From assembly GCF_040412425.1 (NCBI RefSeq), contig NC_089744.1, forward strand, positions 42,747,599 to 42,811,598: a DNA stretch of 64,000 nt, in the 5' to 3' direction. The position numbers and the translations under genes were made by a program. Under the pieces are notes generated by a model that was not told where the DNA came from, made no database searches, and saw only the letters and a list, made by a program, of their open reading frames with translations. The stretch is from Macrobrachium rosenbergii (Eukaryota > Arthropoda > Malacostraca > Decapoda > Palaemonidae). Numbering within the stretch: the first letter of the stretch is position 1; each line of letters begins with the position of its first letter. Positions 34,801-47,980 of the stretch are shown here, one piece after another.

Positions 34801-37800
34801 CCTGGTGTCTCGCCAACTACTTCTAATAATACTTCAATTACATCAGTGGTCTTTAGGCAACTCAGTGTATCTTATGGCCAGGCACATTCCAGGCAAAAGT
34901 AATGTAGTGACCGATAAACTGAGTCAGCAGAGACAGATTCTGGGAACAGAATGGTCTCTGCATCAGGAGACTGTGGACAGGCTGTTTCACATGTGGGGGA
35001 GGCCAGTGATAGATCTCTCTGCTACGAGATTCAACAGGAAGCTAGAGGTATATTGTTCGGTAATCCCAGATACGTTTGCAGTGGTGGAAGACACCCTTCA
35101 GCATCCTTGGGACAGACCTGGGTACACCTTTCCTCCATTTTGCCTGATTCGTCATTGTCCTGAACAAAGTGATGAGGTCCCAGAATCTCAAGATGACTCT
35201 GATAGCTCAGTTATGGCCTCAAGCAGAATGGTTTCTGGATCTGCTTTCTGTGCTGTCAGAGGTTCCGAGAGAGATATCTCCCTGGCACAATCTGCTGTGT
35301 CAGCCTCCTGTGGAGAGGTATCATCGGTCAATAGAGTCTCTCCCTAACCCTTCACATGTGAAAACTATCAAGTATCTCCTGCGAGTTAGAGGCTTTTCTC
35401 GAAGAACAGTGTCTCAGATGTCAAGTTATCTCAGGAAGTCCTCGATGTTCGTGTACCAGGGAAAGTGGTCTGTCTACTGTGATTGGTGTCGAAGACGGGG
35501 TGCCTCTTCACTCGGAACCTCTATTTGACAGATAGCTGACTTCTTAGTCTTTCTCAGAACAGAAAAACTAATTTCTATCTGCCATAAACATTTACAGAGC
35601 TGCTTTAGCTTTTGTTCTGCATATGAAGGACATGGATATAACTACATTTTGGGAGATATCTTACGCTGATTACGAGCTTGAGCAGTCCTGTTCACCTAGA
35701 GCGCTCAAGTCTCCTGGTTGGGATTTGAGTCTTGTATTGTCTAGCCTCACTCAAGCTCCCTATGAACTGTTGTGGCAAGCTTTAGATAGACATTTGACCC
35801 TGAAAGCAGTCTTTTTGTTAGCTTTAGCATCATCAAAAAAGGTTGGCGAGTTGCATGGTCTGTCTTATGATATCAAACATATCAGTGGTTGGAGGTCAGT
35901 AGTTTTCAAATTTGTCCCAGAATTCATTGCTAAGACTCAAAATCCCTCAGTTCATGATGACAGATTCATCTCCTTTTCTATGCCGCCTTTGGAAGACTTT
36001 GTTGACAATGATCCTGATGAAATGTTGCTTTGTCCTGTTAGAACGCTGCGTGCTTATCTAAAAAGGACTTGACATCTCAGCCTGGGAAGCTGACAGCTTT
36101 TTGTTAGCACAGGCCGAGTCAAGAAAGAAGTGTCTATGAGAAAGGATCATGATTGCACATTCATCATCAGCAGTTGCTTCAGCTAATAGCGTACATGCAA
36201 GAGCGCCTGATGTTTGAGGGCTGAGTTCCTCTCTAGCATTCAAGAAGAATTTATCTGTTCATAAAATTTTGGATGCTGGTTCATGGCTTTGCCAAACCAC
36301 TCTCACTTCCTTCTATCTGAAGGATATTGCCCACGGGGCCTTGGACACTTTTCCCTTGTGTCCTGTGGTGGCTGCTCAACAAGTTGTGTAGCTCATCCAG
36401 TGACCCCTGGTGGGGCAGTTTGTAGCCTAAGATGATCGAATGGAAGTGAAATGAATAGATGACTGGTCTCTCTTCTTTTCTCCTTTCTGTCTTCTTCTTT
36501 GCCTACGGGCAGTATGAAGTTTGTCCCATCATGGGCTGGAATGGGCATGATACAGGTGAGCGCAGAGGCCATGCTGTTATAGAGTAATCATCAATGAATG
36601 AAGTTACCTTTCAATAGCAAAACATTCCTCTCTATAGCAAGTAGAGAGAGGGATGATAAACCTACGTAGCTGGGTACATTGGTTTGTTATTTGAACAGAT
36701 AGCTCTTCATCTTCCACTTATGCAATGAACATTGGCATTGTATTGAAACCCAGAAGTGTGAACCTAAGTTATGCACATATCTAAGGTTCAGAGGTGTAGG
36801 TCGTCTTTCTTAGGTTTCTCTTATACAAGAAGAATGACCGGGTGTGGCAAACCTCCAGTCGGTTAATGATACCTGTACTTACCTCCCACCAAGAGTAAGT
36901 CTCTCCTAGTGGTAAGACCCCAGGTTTGTTTCGTGTATGAACAGATCACAAATTTTAAAAATAATTTGTATTTTGTATAAATAACAAACCTGCAGTCTTA
37001 ACATTTAAGGCCTACCTCTAACTGCCCCTCTGACAATTTAACCTGGGCTGGAAGAATAACTGATACGTCACGAGTCTCAGCTTGGGTCAGTGGTTGTTCC
37101 ACCTAGCTCATGACAGAGGACAGATGCCACCAGTTCCTTGCATTTAGAATTATATTGAATTTTTTACTGGTTCCAGCTGGCGCTAGAAGATTGATCATAA
37201 TGTTAAGACTGCAGGTTTGTTAGTTATGAAAAATGCAAATTATTTTTTAAAAAGTGTGATTTTTCATGTGACATATATTGGAAACTAAGGTTTAGAGAAA
37301 GAGCACAATTTCACTAGATTTTAGGCTAATTCCATTTTTATCAAGGCAGTACTAGAGCACATTTAGGTAGACAGGTGGATGCACCATATGCTGAAAATTG
37401 GATTTAATTGGTTGAACAATAATTTTATTGTTGAGTAGTGTAGCCATAGAACATGTAATTCTCATGCATCCTGATTTAAGGCTGCTTGAGATGCCAGATA
37501 CCTGTTCAGCAGAAAAATGAGACAAACTATTATTGTGTGCAGTAGGTAATGATATCTTAAGAATAGTGCTGATGTTTAATTATAAGTGCAAAAGATAGAG
37601 TAAAGGCCCAGTTATATTCATGTTGTGAGTAGTGTTACGTACAAAAAGGACAACAATTTAGCATTTGGATGTTAGCAGCCTTTGAAATTATCTTTAATTT
37701 ACAGTACTTTTTTAGCATTGTATTTATGTTTTTCGTGGAAACGAAGGTTACGTAATGAGTCCGAGATAAAGTTTTTAGCAATAGGGCTTTATTTAATAGT

Positions 37801-37928
37801 ATTAATACTGCATTTCAATCCGCATGATAATTTCCTGAGTACTGAGAATTTATCATTTTAGTGTAGCCCCTTGTGGACTGTAGAAATATATCAAGATTAA
37901 GTTATTTGTGTGAGACTGAAGTTTCAGG

Positions 37929-38009
<81 letters not shown>

Positions 38010-41000
38010 GCCATTGGCAGGCTTGTTAATGGCATTTAAACATTGTTATACACAGATTTTTGTTTTAATGTATCGTGAATGTATTGTCTTTGAGAAGTTT
38101 CATTTCTTATCATAAATACATATATCTTATCTTTTAGAGTTTTGTTATGATGTTTGACAAATATTACTAATGGAAAACTTGAATGTCATTATAAAGAATG
38201 TTGATGTACTATTTATAAAATTTGAGGTATTTGTAAGTTATACATTAGTCCTCGAAGTGCAGTATTTTCTTGTGGGTAGGTTATGAATTTCCTAATTTAG
38301 TGAATAACTACCCTCCTGCATCCCATATTTCCCATTTTCCTTCTTAATGTTTTGAATGTAAGTTGAATATTAACTTTTGCATTTTTATTCTGTGTGTACG
38401 GGGATCCTTCCCACACTTGAAACCTTAATGCTCCGGTGGTTTACACAGATCCCCCTCCCTGGCATAATGAAGATTTTAACCACTGTCCGGCTGTACTGCC
38501 TTCTTCATATAGCATCTGAAGGTGCTAAAACAGTGTTCCTTTGTTTTATGCAGATTCTTCTCCTGGCATGATAAAGATTTCCACTAGCCTTTTTGATCTT
38601 GTTGCCTTGTATATACAGCATCTGAATATGCCAACCGTAAATTTGTTGTAATGTTCTTTCATATGAGCAACAAAGCTATTAGAAGAAAATTTAGTTATTG
38701 TCATCATTATATGCAGTGTTATGTCTAACCACCTAAGTAAACTGAAGGAACAGCAACGAATGTCAATTATTCCATAGTATCCAGACTAAACTGATAAAAT
38801 TTCATTTATGTCTGTTGTAAAATACTGAAGATCAGTGGATTAAAGCTGGCTTATTACACTTATAACAGTGTGCATTACCAAAGTTTAATTGTGCTTCTAA
38901 GTATTTTCAGGCAGTTGAGATGGCATACATAATGTTAGATTTTTAATTTCTCTTTATTTTGTTTATCTTTTTTTTCGTAAGGGAGTCCTCAGGAGAGAGA
39001 GTACAGTACTGTACTGGATTTTCTGGTTTTTATCTAAAGTTGTTTGCATTATTAGAGTCCTGCTGTAGATATGCATGTGTAAAGACAATAACTTATGCCA
39101 GTGATATAATAACAAACTTAAACTTCATGTAGATAATTTTGGTATTTTAATGTAACATTCTAGGACACTTCTTTGGTGCTAGAATTGTTTACAGAGACCT
39201 TAAAATTTTTTTGAGGTACATAAATCTTAAATGTGTTATCTATGCAAGGTTTAAGAACCCAAATTGGCAATGATCAAGCCGTTGCGGCCTCTTTCCTCCT
39301 CTTACCAGACCCGTGATGGAGCAGCCCCACCTCTGCGCAGACGTTCACCATCAGCTTCACGGGTATGTCACAGAAGACAGACTGAAATGCATGTATTAGA
39401 AAAACTGTATGCAACATCTATATAATCATTGAAAATTATAAATGAAGAGTATATGAAAGGGTAAAATTTTTCTCCTCGAATTTGAATTACTACAGACTTA
39501 ATTTAGCCTTAGTTTTTGACAGGGAACTCTTGGAAGTTGCGCAAGGATAGATTCGTTGGATCTTTCTCCTTTGTGGGTTCTACTTAATTTTAGATGTAAT
39601 TTAAAGTATTGTTTCATGGTCTTTGCAGGAATCTGTGTCTTTTCCTAAGTTATATACACTAATATTCTGATGTTAGTAGATTATAGCTTGAGTTGTATTT
39701 AAATGCTTTTGATCTGTATTGTGATGCAGCTCTGGATCCTATGCAAAAGTCATTAAAAATATTTCTGATAATTGTTTCCCAAATTCAAATGATACTTATT
39801 TACTTCAACAGATGCAAGAAAACAGCACTGGTGGAGATACAACACAGTCTCAGTCACAGGCTCGTCCTCAGGTGGGAGTGTCCCCCACAGCATCTTCAGC
39901 CAATCCCCTGGCTCTCTTTGCAAACTTGATGGCTGAAGCCTTCAGTGGTCGATCAGCAAGTGGTCATCAGTCTCAGGAGCAACAGCATCAGCAGCCTCAG
40001 ACACCAGGCTCAGAAAGTGGAGAACCACAAATGAGTGACCAGATGTTTGCTCAGCTTGTACAGGTCAGTTTTAAAAAGTAATTGTGTATCTGCAAGGAAT
40101 TATGAGACTAGGTTGTTAGGTAATTTTTTTTTTAAAGGGTGTTGCTGCCATTGCTGTGACAAAAAAGCAATGTGGGGTGGGCAGGATTTAACAGCTTTTG
40201 TGCATGTCATTCTGTGCCCTGTAACCAGTGCTAAAGTTAGTTTATTGGTCCCTTTGGCTTCCAGCTACATTGCTTCCATCTTTAGTTTTATATGTTCCCT
40301 TAGATCTTTTCTTTCAGGCTCTTTCAGCACCTCTCGCTCATGTCATGATCAAGTTTTCTTCCTTATTTTATAAACAAATCTTTTTGGCTAACTGCGTGAG
40401 AGTAAAAACATGATTTGATGCTCTGGTTAAACACTTTCGATTTAAGAAGTGTAAAAAATTAGCAGTATTACACCACTGTCATGGAGATTTAGACCACCTC
40501 ATCTTTGAAGAAAATTAAAGATATAACCATTCATTCTGTATTTAACAAGATGTCTGTTCATTAATAACTGTGCTTCCAAGTTGGTAGCATAGAAAATCAG
40601 CTGTGCATTTGTTTTTAGTAAACTTAAAAAACCTTTCAATGATGTCATCGTTTTATTATTTCTTTGGAATTGCTTCAGTAGATGTTGCAGGTGAAGTACT
40701 ATTTTGCCATAGAATGCTAAGCTAAGTAGTTAGTGCTATGTTCATATTTCACAATATGTGTTAATGGATTAATTTGGGCTTTTAGGGTGTTATGGCTCAA
40801 GTGTCAGGTTCGATAAACAGTGAGAGTGGGGGCGGTGGCAGCCAACAAAATAGTGCATCTCTACATGAATTCCTCCAGCCATTTGACGGAGCCATGTTTA
40901 GTGATGCAGACGAGGACTCCCTGTTCTATCAACTCTTCAACACTGTGGTCAGTGAGGCGGGTTTTTGTTGTAGGAGGTATGTGCCATGTATATGGTACAT

Positions 41001-42320
41001 GTTCATACCACTTGAATATACAGAGTTGTCCTTTGAAATTCACAGGGGTAAAGAGTGCAGCCCCTTGCAAATAACTCATGTCCTAAACTTTTTCAATACT
41101 GTTCTGTGTATTGTTAACCATGAAGTTAACAATACACAGATAATTATATACGAATTATATGCAGCACAATACATAACAGTACAGTAAGGTGCACATTTTT
41201 TAGTGAACAGTACAATATCTACAATACAGGAGAGAGAGAGAGATGCACATTATACATGTACCTTACCTGTATGGAACTGGGATATGACAGTATATATTCA
41301 TTCATTGCCATAGTTTTTCATACTGAATATATTATTAAATTCAAAATACCTATACCAATTGAAAAAAATTACGGTAATCTTAAAAATGCTATTCACTTTG
41401 TACATGTGTAACATTATATTAATATGAACTGTGTATCCACTTCACGTAGGCCTTTCACACAATGAAGCTGCAGTATAGAGTGATGAAGATGATGATGATG
41501 ACAAAACACGAACATGCTGTTACAATTCTTGTTGTATAATTTTTGCATGCACACACACAACTAATGTTTAAATCCTGTATGACATTACCATCACTTATTC
41601 CTTAATTGGAAGTGGGTCATCAGGATTTGTACCTTCATTGCTTTTTTCTCTCTGAGGAGGAGGAATGGGAGGGACTGATCTCAGAGCTTCTCTGTTGGCA
41701 AAGGTGGAAGAAGAGTTTAAAATTCTGGATTTGAATTTTAGGAAATACATTGAGATTTTTGTTCAATTTTTGCCTTTTTATATCTTTACAAAACAGTGTA
41801 TGTATATGGTGCAATTACTTCTTCTGATATTCTCTTCACTTTCAAGGCCCATATATCTGTGTCAATATTTTCAGCCCTGTGTGCATTACCTGCAACTAAT
41901 TTTTATTTTCCTTTTTTTGCATTTTTCTCTTCTACAAATGACATATGGATTTGTAATTGTAGGAGTGACTTTCATATACAGTATATAGTTAACTTTTTAC
42001 AGTTAATTTGTTTATATAATAGTGCACTGGCAACCCAACTTAAACCTCAACGTATCGGATTTTGTCACTCGCTGGATGCATCATTGAGTCTGAAAAAAAA
42101 AACTGTACTTCTGTGTTTTTGGTTTATCAAGTAAAGAATTTTTTTTATGTATCCTCAGAATTTAAGAACAATGTACAGTAATGTTAACCCTTTAACTTGT
42201 GAAGCCCTATTTACAAAAATGTCTCCGTATGCGGCGTTCGGTGAGTTAGCTGAAGCTGAAAAAGTTTTTTTCAAAAATCACAGCACGCTTTAGTTTTTAA
42301 GATTAAGAGTTCATTTTTGA

Positions 42321-42364
<44 letters not shown>

Positions 42365-45300
42365 CATTGCCTGAAGTTTAGTATGCAACCATCAGAAATG
42401 AAAAAAAATATCATTATCATATATAAATATTGGAATATATGACAGCAAAAAAAAAAAACTTGTATATAATTGTATACAAATCGCACTGTAAGCAAAATGG
42501 TTAAAGCTAATGAGTTAATTTTTTTTAGTTGTATTGTACACTAAATTGCGATGATTTTGGTATATAACAAATTTTAAAACGATCAAAGCAACACAGAAAA
42601 TATTATCACAAAATGATGCATGAATTCGTAACGCTGTAGACGTAAAAAAAAATTTTTTCAAAATTCACCATAAATCGAAATATTGTGCTAGAGACTTCTC
42701 GTTTGTTGAAAAATGAAGCTAATTGATTGAATATTACTAGACTGTAAGTGTTTTAGCTTACAATTGCAGTTTTCGACCATTTCTGTCGAGTTAAAGTTGA
42801 CCGAAAGTCGAATTTTTTCTATTTATCGTGATTTATATGGAAATATTTCAAAACCGATAAAAGCTAAAACCATGAGTTATTTTTTGTTGTATTGTACATG
42901 AAAGTGTGCACATTTTCATATATAAAACTTTATGTAACGACTAATATAGAACAGTGCAAAAATTACGACAAAATGACGAAAGAATTTATGAAATTTTCGG
43001 CTGAGTTATCGCCCGTGCGTAAGAAAAAAGTTTTCAAAAATTCACCATAAATCGAAATATTGTGCTAGAGACTTGCAGTTTATTGCAAAATGAAGTTAAA
43101 CGATTGAATATTACTAGAATGTAAGAGTTTTAGCTTACAATTGCGTTTTTTTATCATTTCAGTCGAGTTAAAGTTGACCGAAGGTTGAAATTTTGGCAGT
43201 TATCGTGATTTATGTGAAAATATTTCAAAACTGAAAAAGCTACAACCATGAGCTATTTTCTGTTGTATTCTACATGAAATTGCGCACATTTTCATATATA
43301 AAAGTTTATGTAACGACTAATGTAAACGATGCAAACATTACGACAACATGACGAAAAGAATTTCTGAGATGTTCGCCGAGTTACATCACAGCGTAGACGT
43401 AAGGAAAAATTTTTTTTTTTTTTTTTTTTTTTCAGAAATTCACCATAAATCGAAATATTGTGCTAGAGACTTCCAGTTTGTTGCAAAATGAAGGTACATG
43501 ATTGAATATTACTAGAATGTAAGAGTTTTAGCTTACAATTGCATTTTTTTACCATTTCGGTCGAGTTAAAGTTGACCGAAGGTTGAAATTTTGGCAGTTA
43601 TCATGATTTATATGAAAATATTTCAAAACTGATAAAAGCTACAATTATGAGTTATTTCTGTTGTATTCTACATGAAATTGCGCACATTTCCATATATAAA
43701 ACTTTATGTAACGACTAATATAAAACAGTGCAAACATTACGACAACGTGACGAAAGAATTTCTGGCGCGGACGTAAGGAAAAAGTTTTTTTCATAAATTC
43801 ACCATAAATCGAAATATTGTGCTAGAGACTTCCAATTGGTTGCAAAATGAAGGTAAATGATTGAATATTACTAGATCGTAAGAGTTTTAGCTTAAAATTG
43901 CGTTTTTTGACCATTTCGGTCGAGTCAAAGTTGACCGAAGGTTGAAATTTTGGCAGTTATCGTGGTTTATATGAAAATATTTCCAAACTGATAAAAGCTA
44001 CAACCATGGGTTGTATTTTGCTGTATTGTACATGAAATTGCGCACATTTTCATATATAAAACTTTATGTAACGGCTAATATAGAACAGTGCAAAAATTAC
44101 GACAAAATGACGAAAGAATTTATGAAATTTTCGGCTGAGTTATCGCCCGTGCGTAAGAAAAAAGTTTTCAAAAATTCACCATAAATCGAAATATTGTGCT
44201 AGAGACTTCCAATTTGTTGCAAAATGAAGGTACATGATTGAATATTACTAGAATGTAAGAGTTTTAGCTTACAATTGCGTTTTTCGACCATTTCGGTCGA
44301 GTCAGAGTTGACCGAAGGTTGAAATTTTTTGTAGTCGACGTACAGTACGTCCACTCGGCACCTAACAGACAATTTTAGTTGACGTATGATACGTCCAATA
44401 GGCGTTTAAGGGTTAATCACCTGCTGTACATCATTGAATTTACGCTCAAAAAGTAATTTTTCAAAAATGAAAGTGTCACTCTGCTCATATGGCAATCGCA
44501 TGCTCAGAAATTGTGAGATGTTTGCTTAAATAAAATGTAATTGCTTGCATATATGTACTGTACCTGTATTTCAGAAATGGAAGTCATACTACAAATCATT
44601 AAGCTATGCTTCTTTATTTCATTGTGCAAGCTTCTGCTCCAAAATTCAGCAATTCTGGCTGACTAAAATGTCGACTTTCACTATAACCCCACTTGGCCCT
44701 CACTATATTTCCTACAAATATGTGTTAGGTACATGCCAGTCTTTGTTACTTAATGGGAGAACTATATGTACTCATCCTGTGATTATTGTCAAGCTTCTTG
44801 GCATAGTTAAATGCCATGACAATCCTGTGATTGCTAATCACAGTGCTGGTACAGGTGCTTAAGAAATGGATTTTATTAATATGTGTGTGGATTCATTTAA
44901 CACATTATTTGCATTTGTATTTTCATTAAGTTTTGTTCTACTAGCAAGAATTTGTTTTTCTTGCTACTTAGTTCGCTAAATCTGTTGTAATAAAGAATAT
45001 GTTAGGAGTTTGAATATTTTAAATTGCCTTTGCTCAGGACAACCCATTAATCATAAGATCCTTTATTTCATGTAGAACTGATCCCAGTTGCACTATTATC
45101 CTGGAAAGAATGCACAACCCATTAATCATAAGATGCTCTATTTCATGTAGAACTGATCCCAGTCGCACTATTATCCACTGGAAAGAATGCATGTCTTTAC
45201 AGACACTACCTTCCTCATTTCTGCATCTGTACTCTCTGTGTTGTGCAGCTCCATGCTTTCAGCATCTCAGCATTGCTTTCCAAGATAGTCTTTGTGTGCT

Positions 45301-47948
45301 CTCAGCCATTGTGCCATGCCACTGTCACAATAAGTTTTTCCTGTTGTTGACCCTTATTCCTATCCAGTATATGGATGTATGGTATCCTTACTGGTCCCTT
45401 TTTAGGATTTGAGTAAGCATATGATCTTTGTTTTTTGGGGGGAAGGATTCCTTCTCTAATAATAATTTATTTCATGTTGTCATCACTCACTCAGCTTCAG
45501 GTATCCAGTCTGTACAGAATGTGGGGATCTAATTTTTGGGTTTACTGGCTTTGCTCACATCCCTGGAAAGCTTCTGAAGGGAAGTATTTTCTTCTTGACC
45601 CTTATTTCCCAAAGTGACATGATCAAGCCATTGCCATGTGCAGTCAAATAGCCAAGACCATGGTAAAGTTCAGACTTAGTGCCTTTACTCACTGTTTACT
45701 TCTGGGATCAGTGTATTTTTATAACAGAAGAAGAGGGTTATCCATGGCAACCAACCAGCCAGTCAGGTTTTATCTTTATTCTTTCTGAGAAGAAACTTTT
45801 TTCACTTGAAATTAACAAGAACTGTGATGAAGGTGTGTGTGTCATGAATGTAGTTTTTAATACAGAATGTGTGTAATTATGTTATTGAATATATGAAGAA
45901 TAGAATGCATGTGTTTACCGGATTGATTTTTACTTTCTTCAAGTGCAAAACTTTGGATTTAATTGGGTAACAGCCTAGGTTACAGTGTTCATCTTAGTCA
46001 GGGGGAGGGAATAACTGAATTGCCTCTGAAAGTTTTTTAGTCTTGTTCTCATAAAAGGTATGAATACAAAATCATTTTTTCATTTTATGTTATTCAGAGT
46101 AGATCATAGGTTTGTTTATTCATTTCTTAGTGTGGGCTTTTTTTTCAAGTTGTAAAGAGGCTATGTCCAAGAAAGGAACTAAAGATTTTAGATGCATTCT
46201 GATGTTAAGGGAGATAAACCACAGAATGAAGACCTTGATTATGTAGAGGATTGTGAAGGTCATGTTTATAAAAATAGTAATGGAGTTAGCAGTTCAGAGG
46301 GAGAGGCCTCTCAGTCAGCTGATCAATTAACTGATGATGATGATGATGATGTACACATAATGAAGTAAGCTATCCTGTGACAGTGCCCTCTATATCAGCT
46401 GATGATTGGAAAGTGTAAGTGGTGAGGATGCAAGGCCTCCTATCACTAATTTTATAGCTTGAACAGTACCTAAAAGGTTACTAAATCCTTGTAGCAATCC
46501 TTTAGAATATTTCAAGTTCCTTGTTGGCTCCTCAGAAATCTCTACAGCAGCTGTGTTGCACCTCACTGCCTTGTGTTTCTTAATTTTCCTTCACAAAAAG
46601 CCTGAGGTAATCATCCTTAGGGTCTCTTATCAAGAGTAAGTTTGTTATAAGATTGTTTTGTGGGATGAGAATTAAGGTCCCCAGTTATACAAATATGATT
46701 GGCAGTAGAGTTGTGAATAATGCTATGTAACTCACCTAGGATATATGGGAGAGATGCCAATCAAGGAAAAATCTGTGAGAAATATAGTAACACAGAATGT
46801 GAATTAATAGCGGTAGAATTTGAATCTGAAAAATTTCTGAACATTGTAATATACAGACCCCCTAATACTAAAGAGTTTGACATAATTGACAGATTGGATG
46901 ATGTATGTAGAAATCACAAAGACTGGACTATACTCCTATCCGGAGACTTTAACTTTCCTTTCATAGAATGGAAAGAACGAATAGGAGACTGTGGTTGTAT
47001 TTATAAATATAAAAAAGTGAGTAATAGTAGCGCAGAAGATAAAAGGCAATTTGAAAAGCTATTAGATATGCTACTAGAACATAACATTCAGCAAATAAAT
47101 CACCTGCCAACAAGAAAGGATAATATTTTAAGACCTAGTATTTGTGAACGAGGTGAACTATGTTAAAGAAATAATAGTGTATAATATGAGTATTTCAGAC
47201 CGTAATGTCATAGAATTAACAGTCTGTTCCAAAGCACATGAAAACAGAGATAAGCAAGAGACAAAAAAATGGGAAGGATATGGAAAATACAATTTCTATA
47301 GTAAGAATATAAAATGGTCAGAAATAAATGAAGAATTATACAAAGACGGGGAAAACATATTCATAAGTGATAATATACAGGTAAATACAGATATATATTA
47401 TATAAAATATTAGAGGAAATAGTGGAAAAATAAATACCGAAGAAGAAAAGTAAACATCAGTCACGCATACCAAGAGACAGAAGGATCTTGTTCCAGAAAA
47501 TCAGAAAGTGGAAAAAAGGTCTTGCAAAAGAAAAGAATGCAATGAAAGTAATGGAACTAAAAAGTAAGATAGAAAATGCAGAACAAAAGATTATACAATC
47601 AAAAGAAAATTAAAAATGGGACTTAGAAGAAAAGACCCTAAAAAATATCAAGCCAAACCCCAAAATATTTTACTCATATGCAAAAAAGATGAATAAAAGA
47701 AGAGTAGAAATAGGCCCTCTAAGAATTGAAGGGCAATTAAGGAATGAAAAAAAGGAAATATGCAACATATTAGCAGAAAGATATGAGACAATTTACACCT
47801 AGAATTGATAATGAAGATAATGATACAGAAATAAGAGATGAAAATAGTGGATATTTATTGGACATAGATATTAACCCTTAAACGCCGAACTTCTATTTAC
47901 AAAAGTGTCTGTCGTATGCTGGCGGCATTCGGGAGTTATCACCGAAGC

Positions 47949-47980
<32 letters not shown>

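Larger units (their letters stand above)
30626..37250 (+). mobile_element. DIRS retrotransposon copy D, divergent family, full span
   Basis: Copy D has inverted termini (30626-30800 and 37050-37221), gag, RT, RNase H, Dam-like segment, tyrosine recombinase and internal complementary region. It shares order and motifs with copies B and C but neither terminal sequence nor gag sequence outside the Cys/His module. It lies in the plus orientation within the long BAG6 intron. Frames are broken repeatedly, though several domains remain open for over 100 codons, so decay looks moderate. Confidence 0.87.

Noticed and set aside
40948..41187. Extension of the BAG6 exon past 40947 (Cys-rich tail)
   Set aside because: A consensus donor gtcagt at 40948 keeps phase with the next exon; the tail is AT-rich and unlike the rest of the protein.
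41796..42134. ORFs rich in Phe, Ile and Leu in the intron
   Set aside because: AT-rich noncoding sequence; no conserved features.
42670..44330. CRISPR-like array
   Set aside because: Units are ~375 bp, diverged throughout with no short-repeat/unique-spacer pattern, and lie in a eukaryotic intron within transposon ends.
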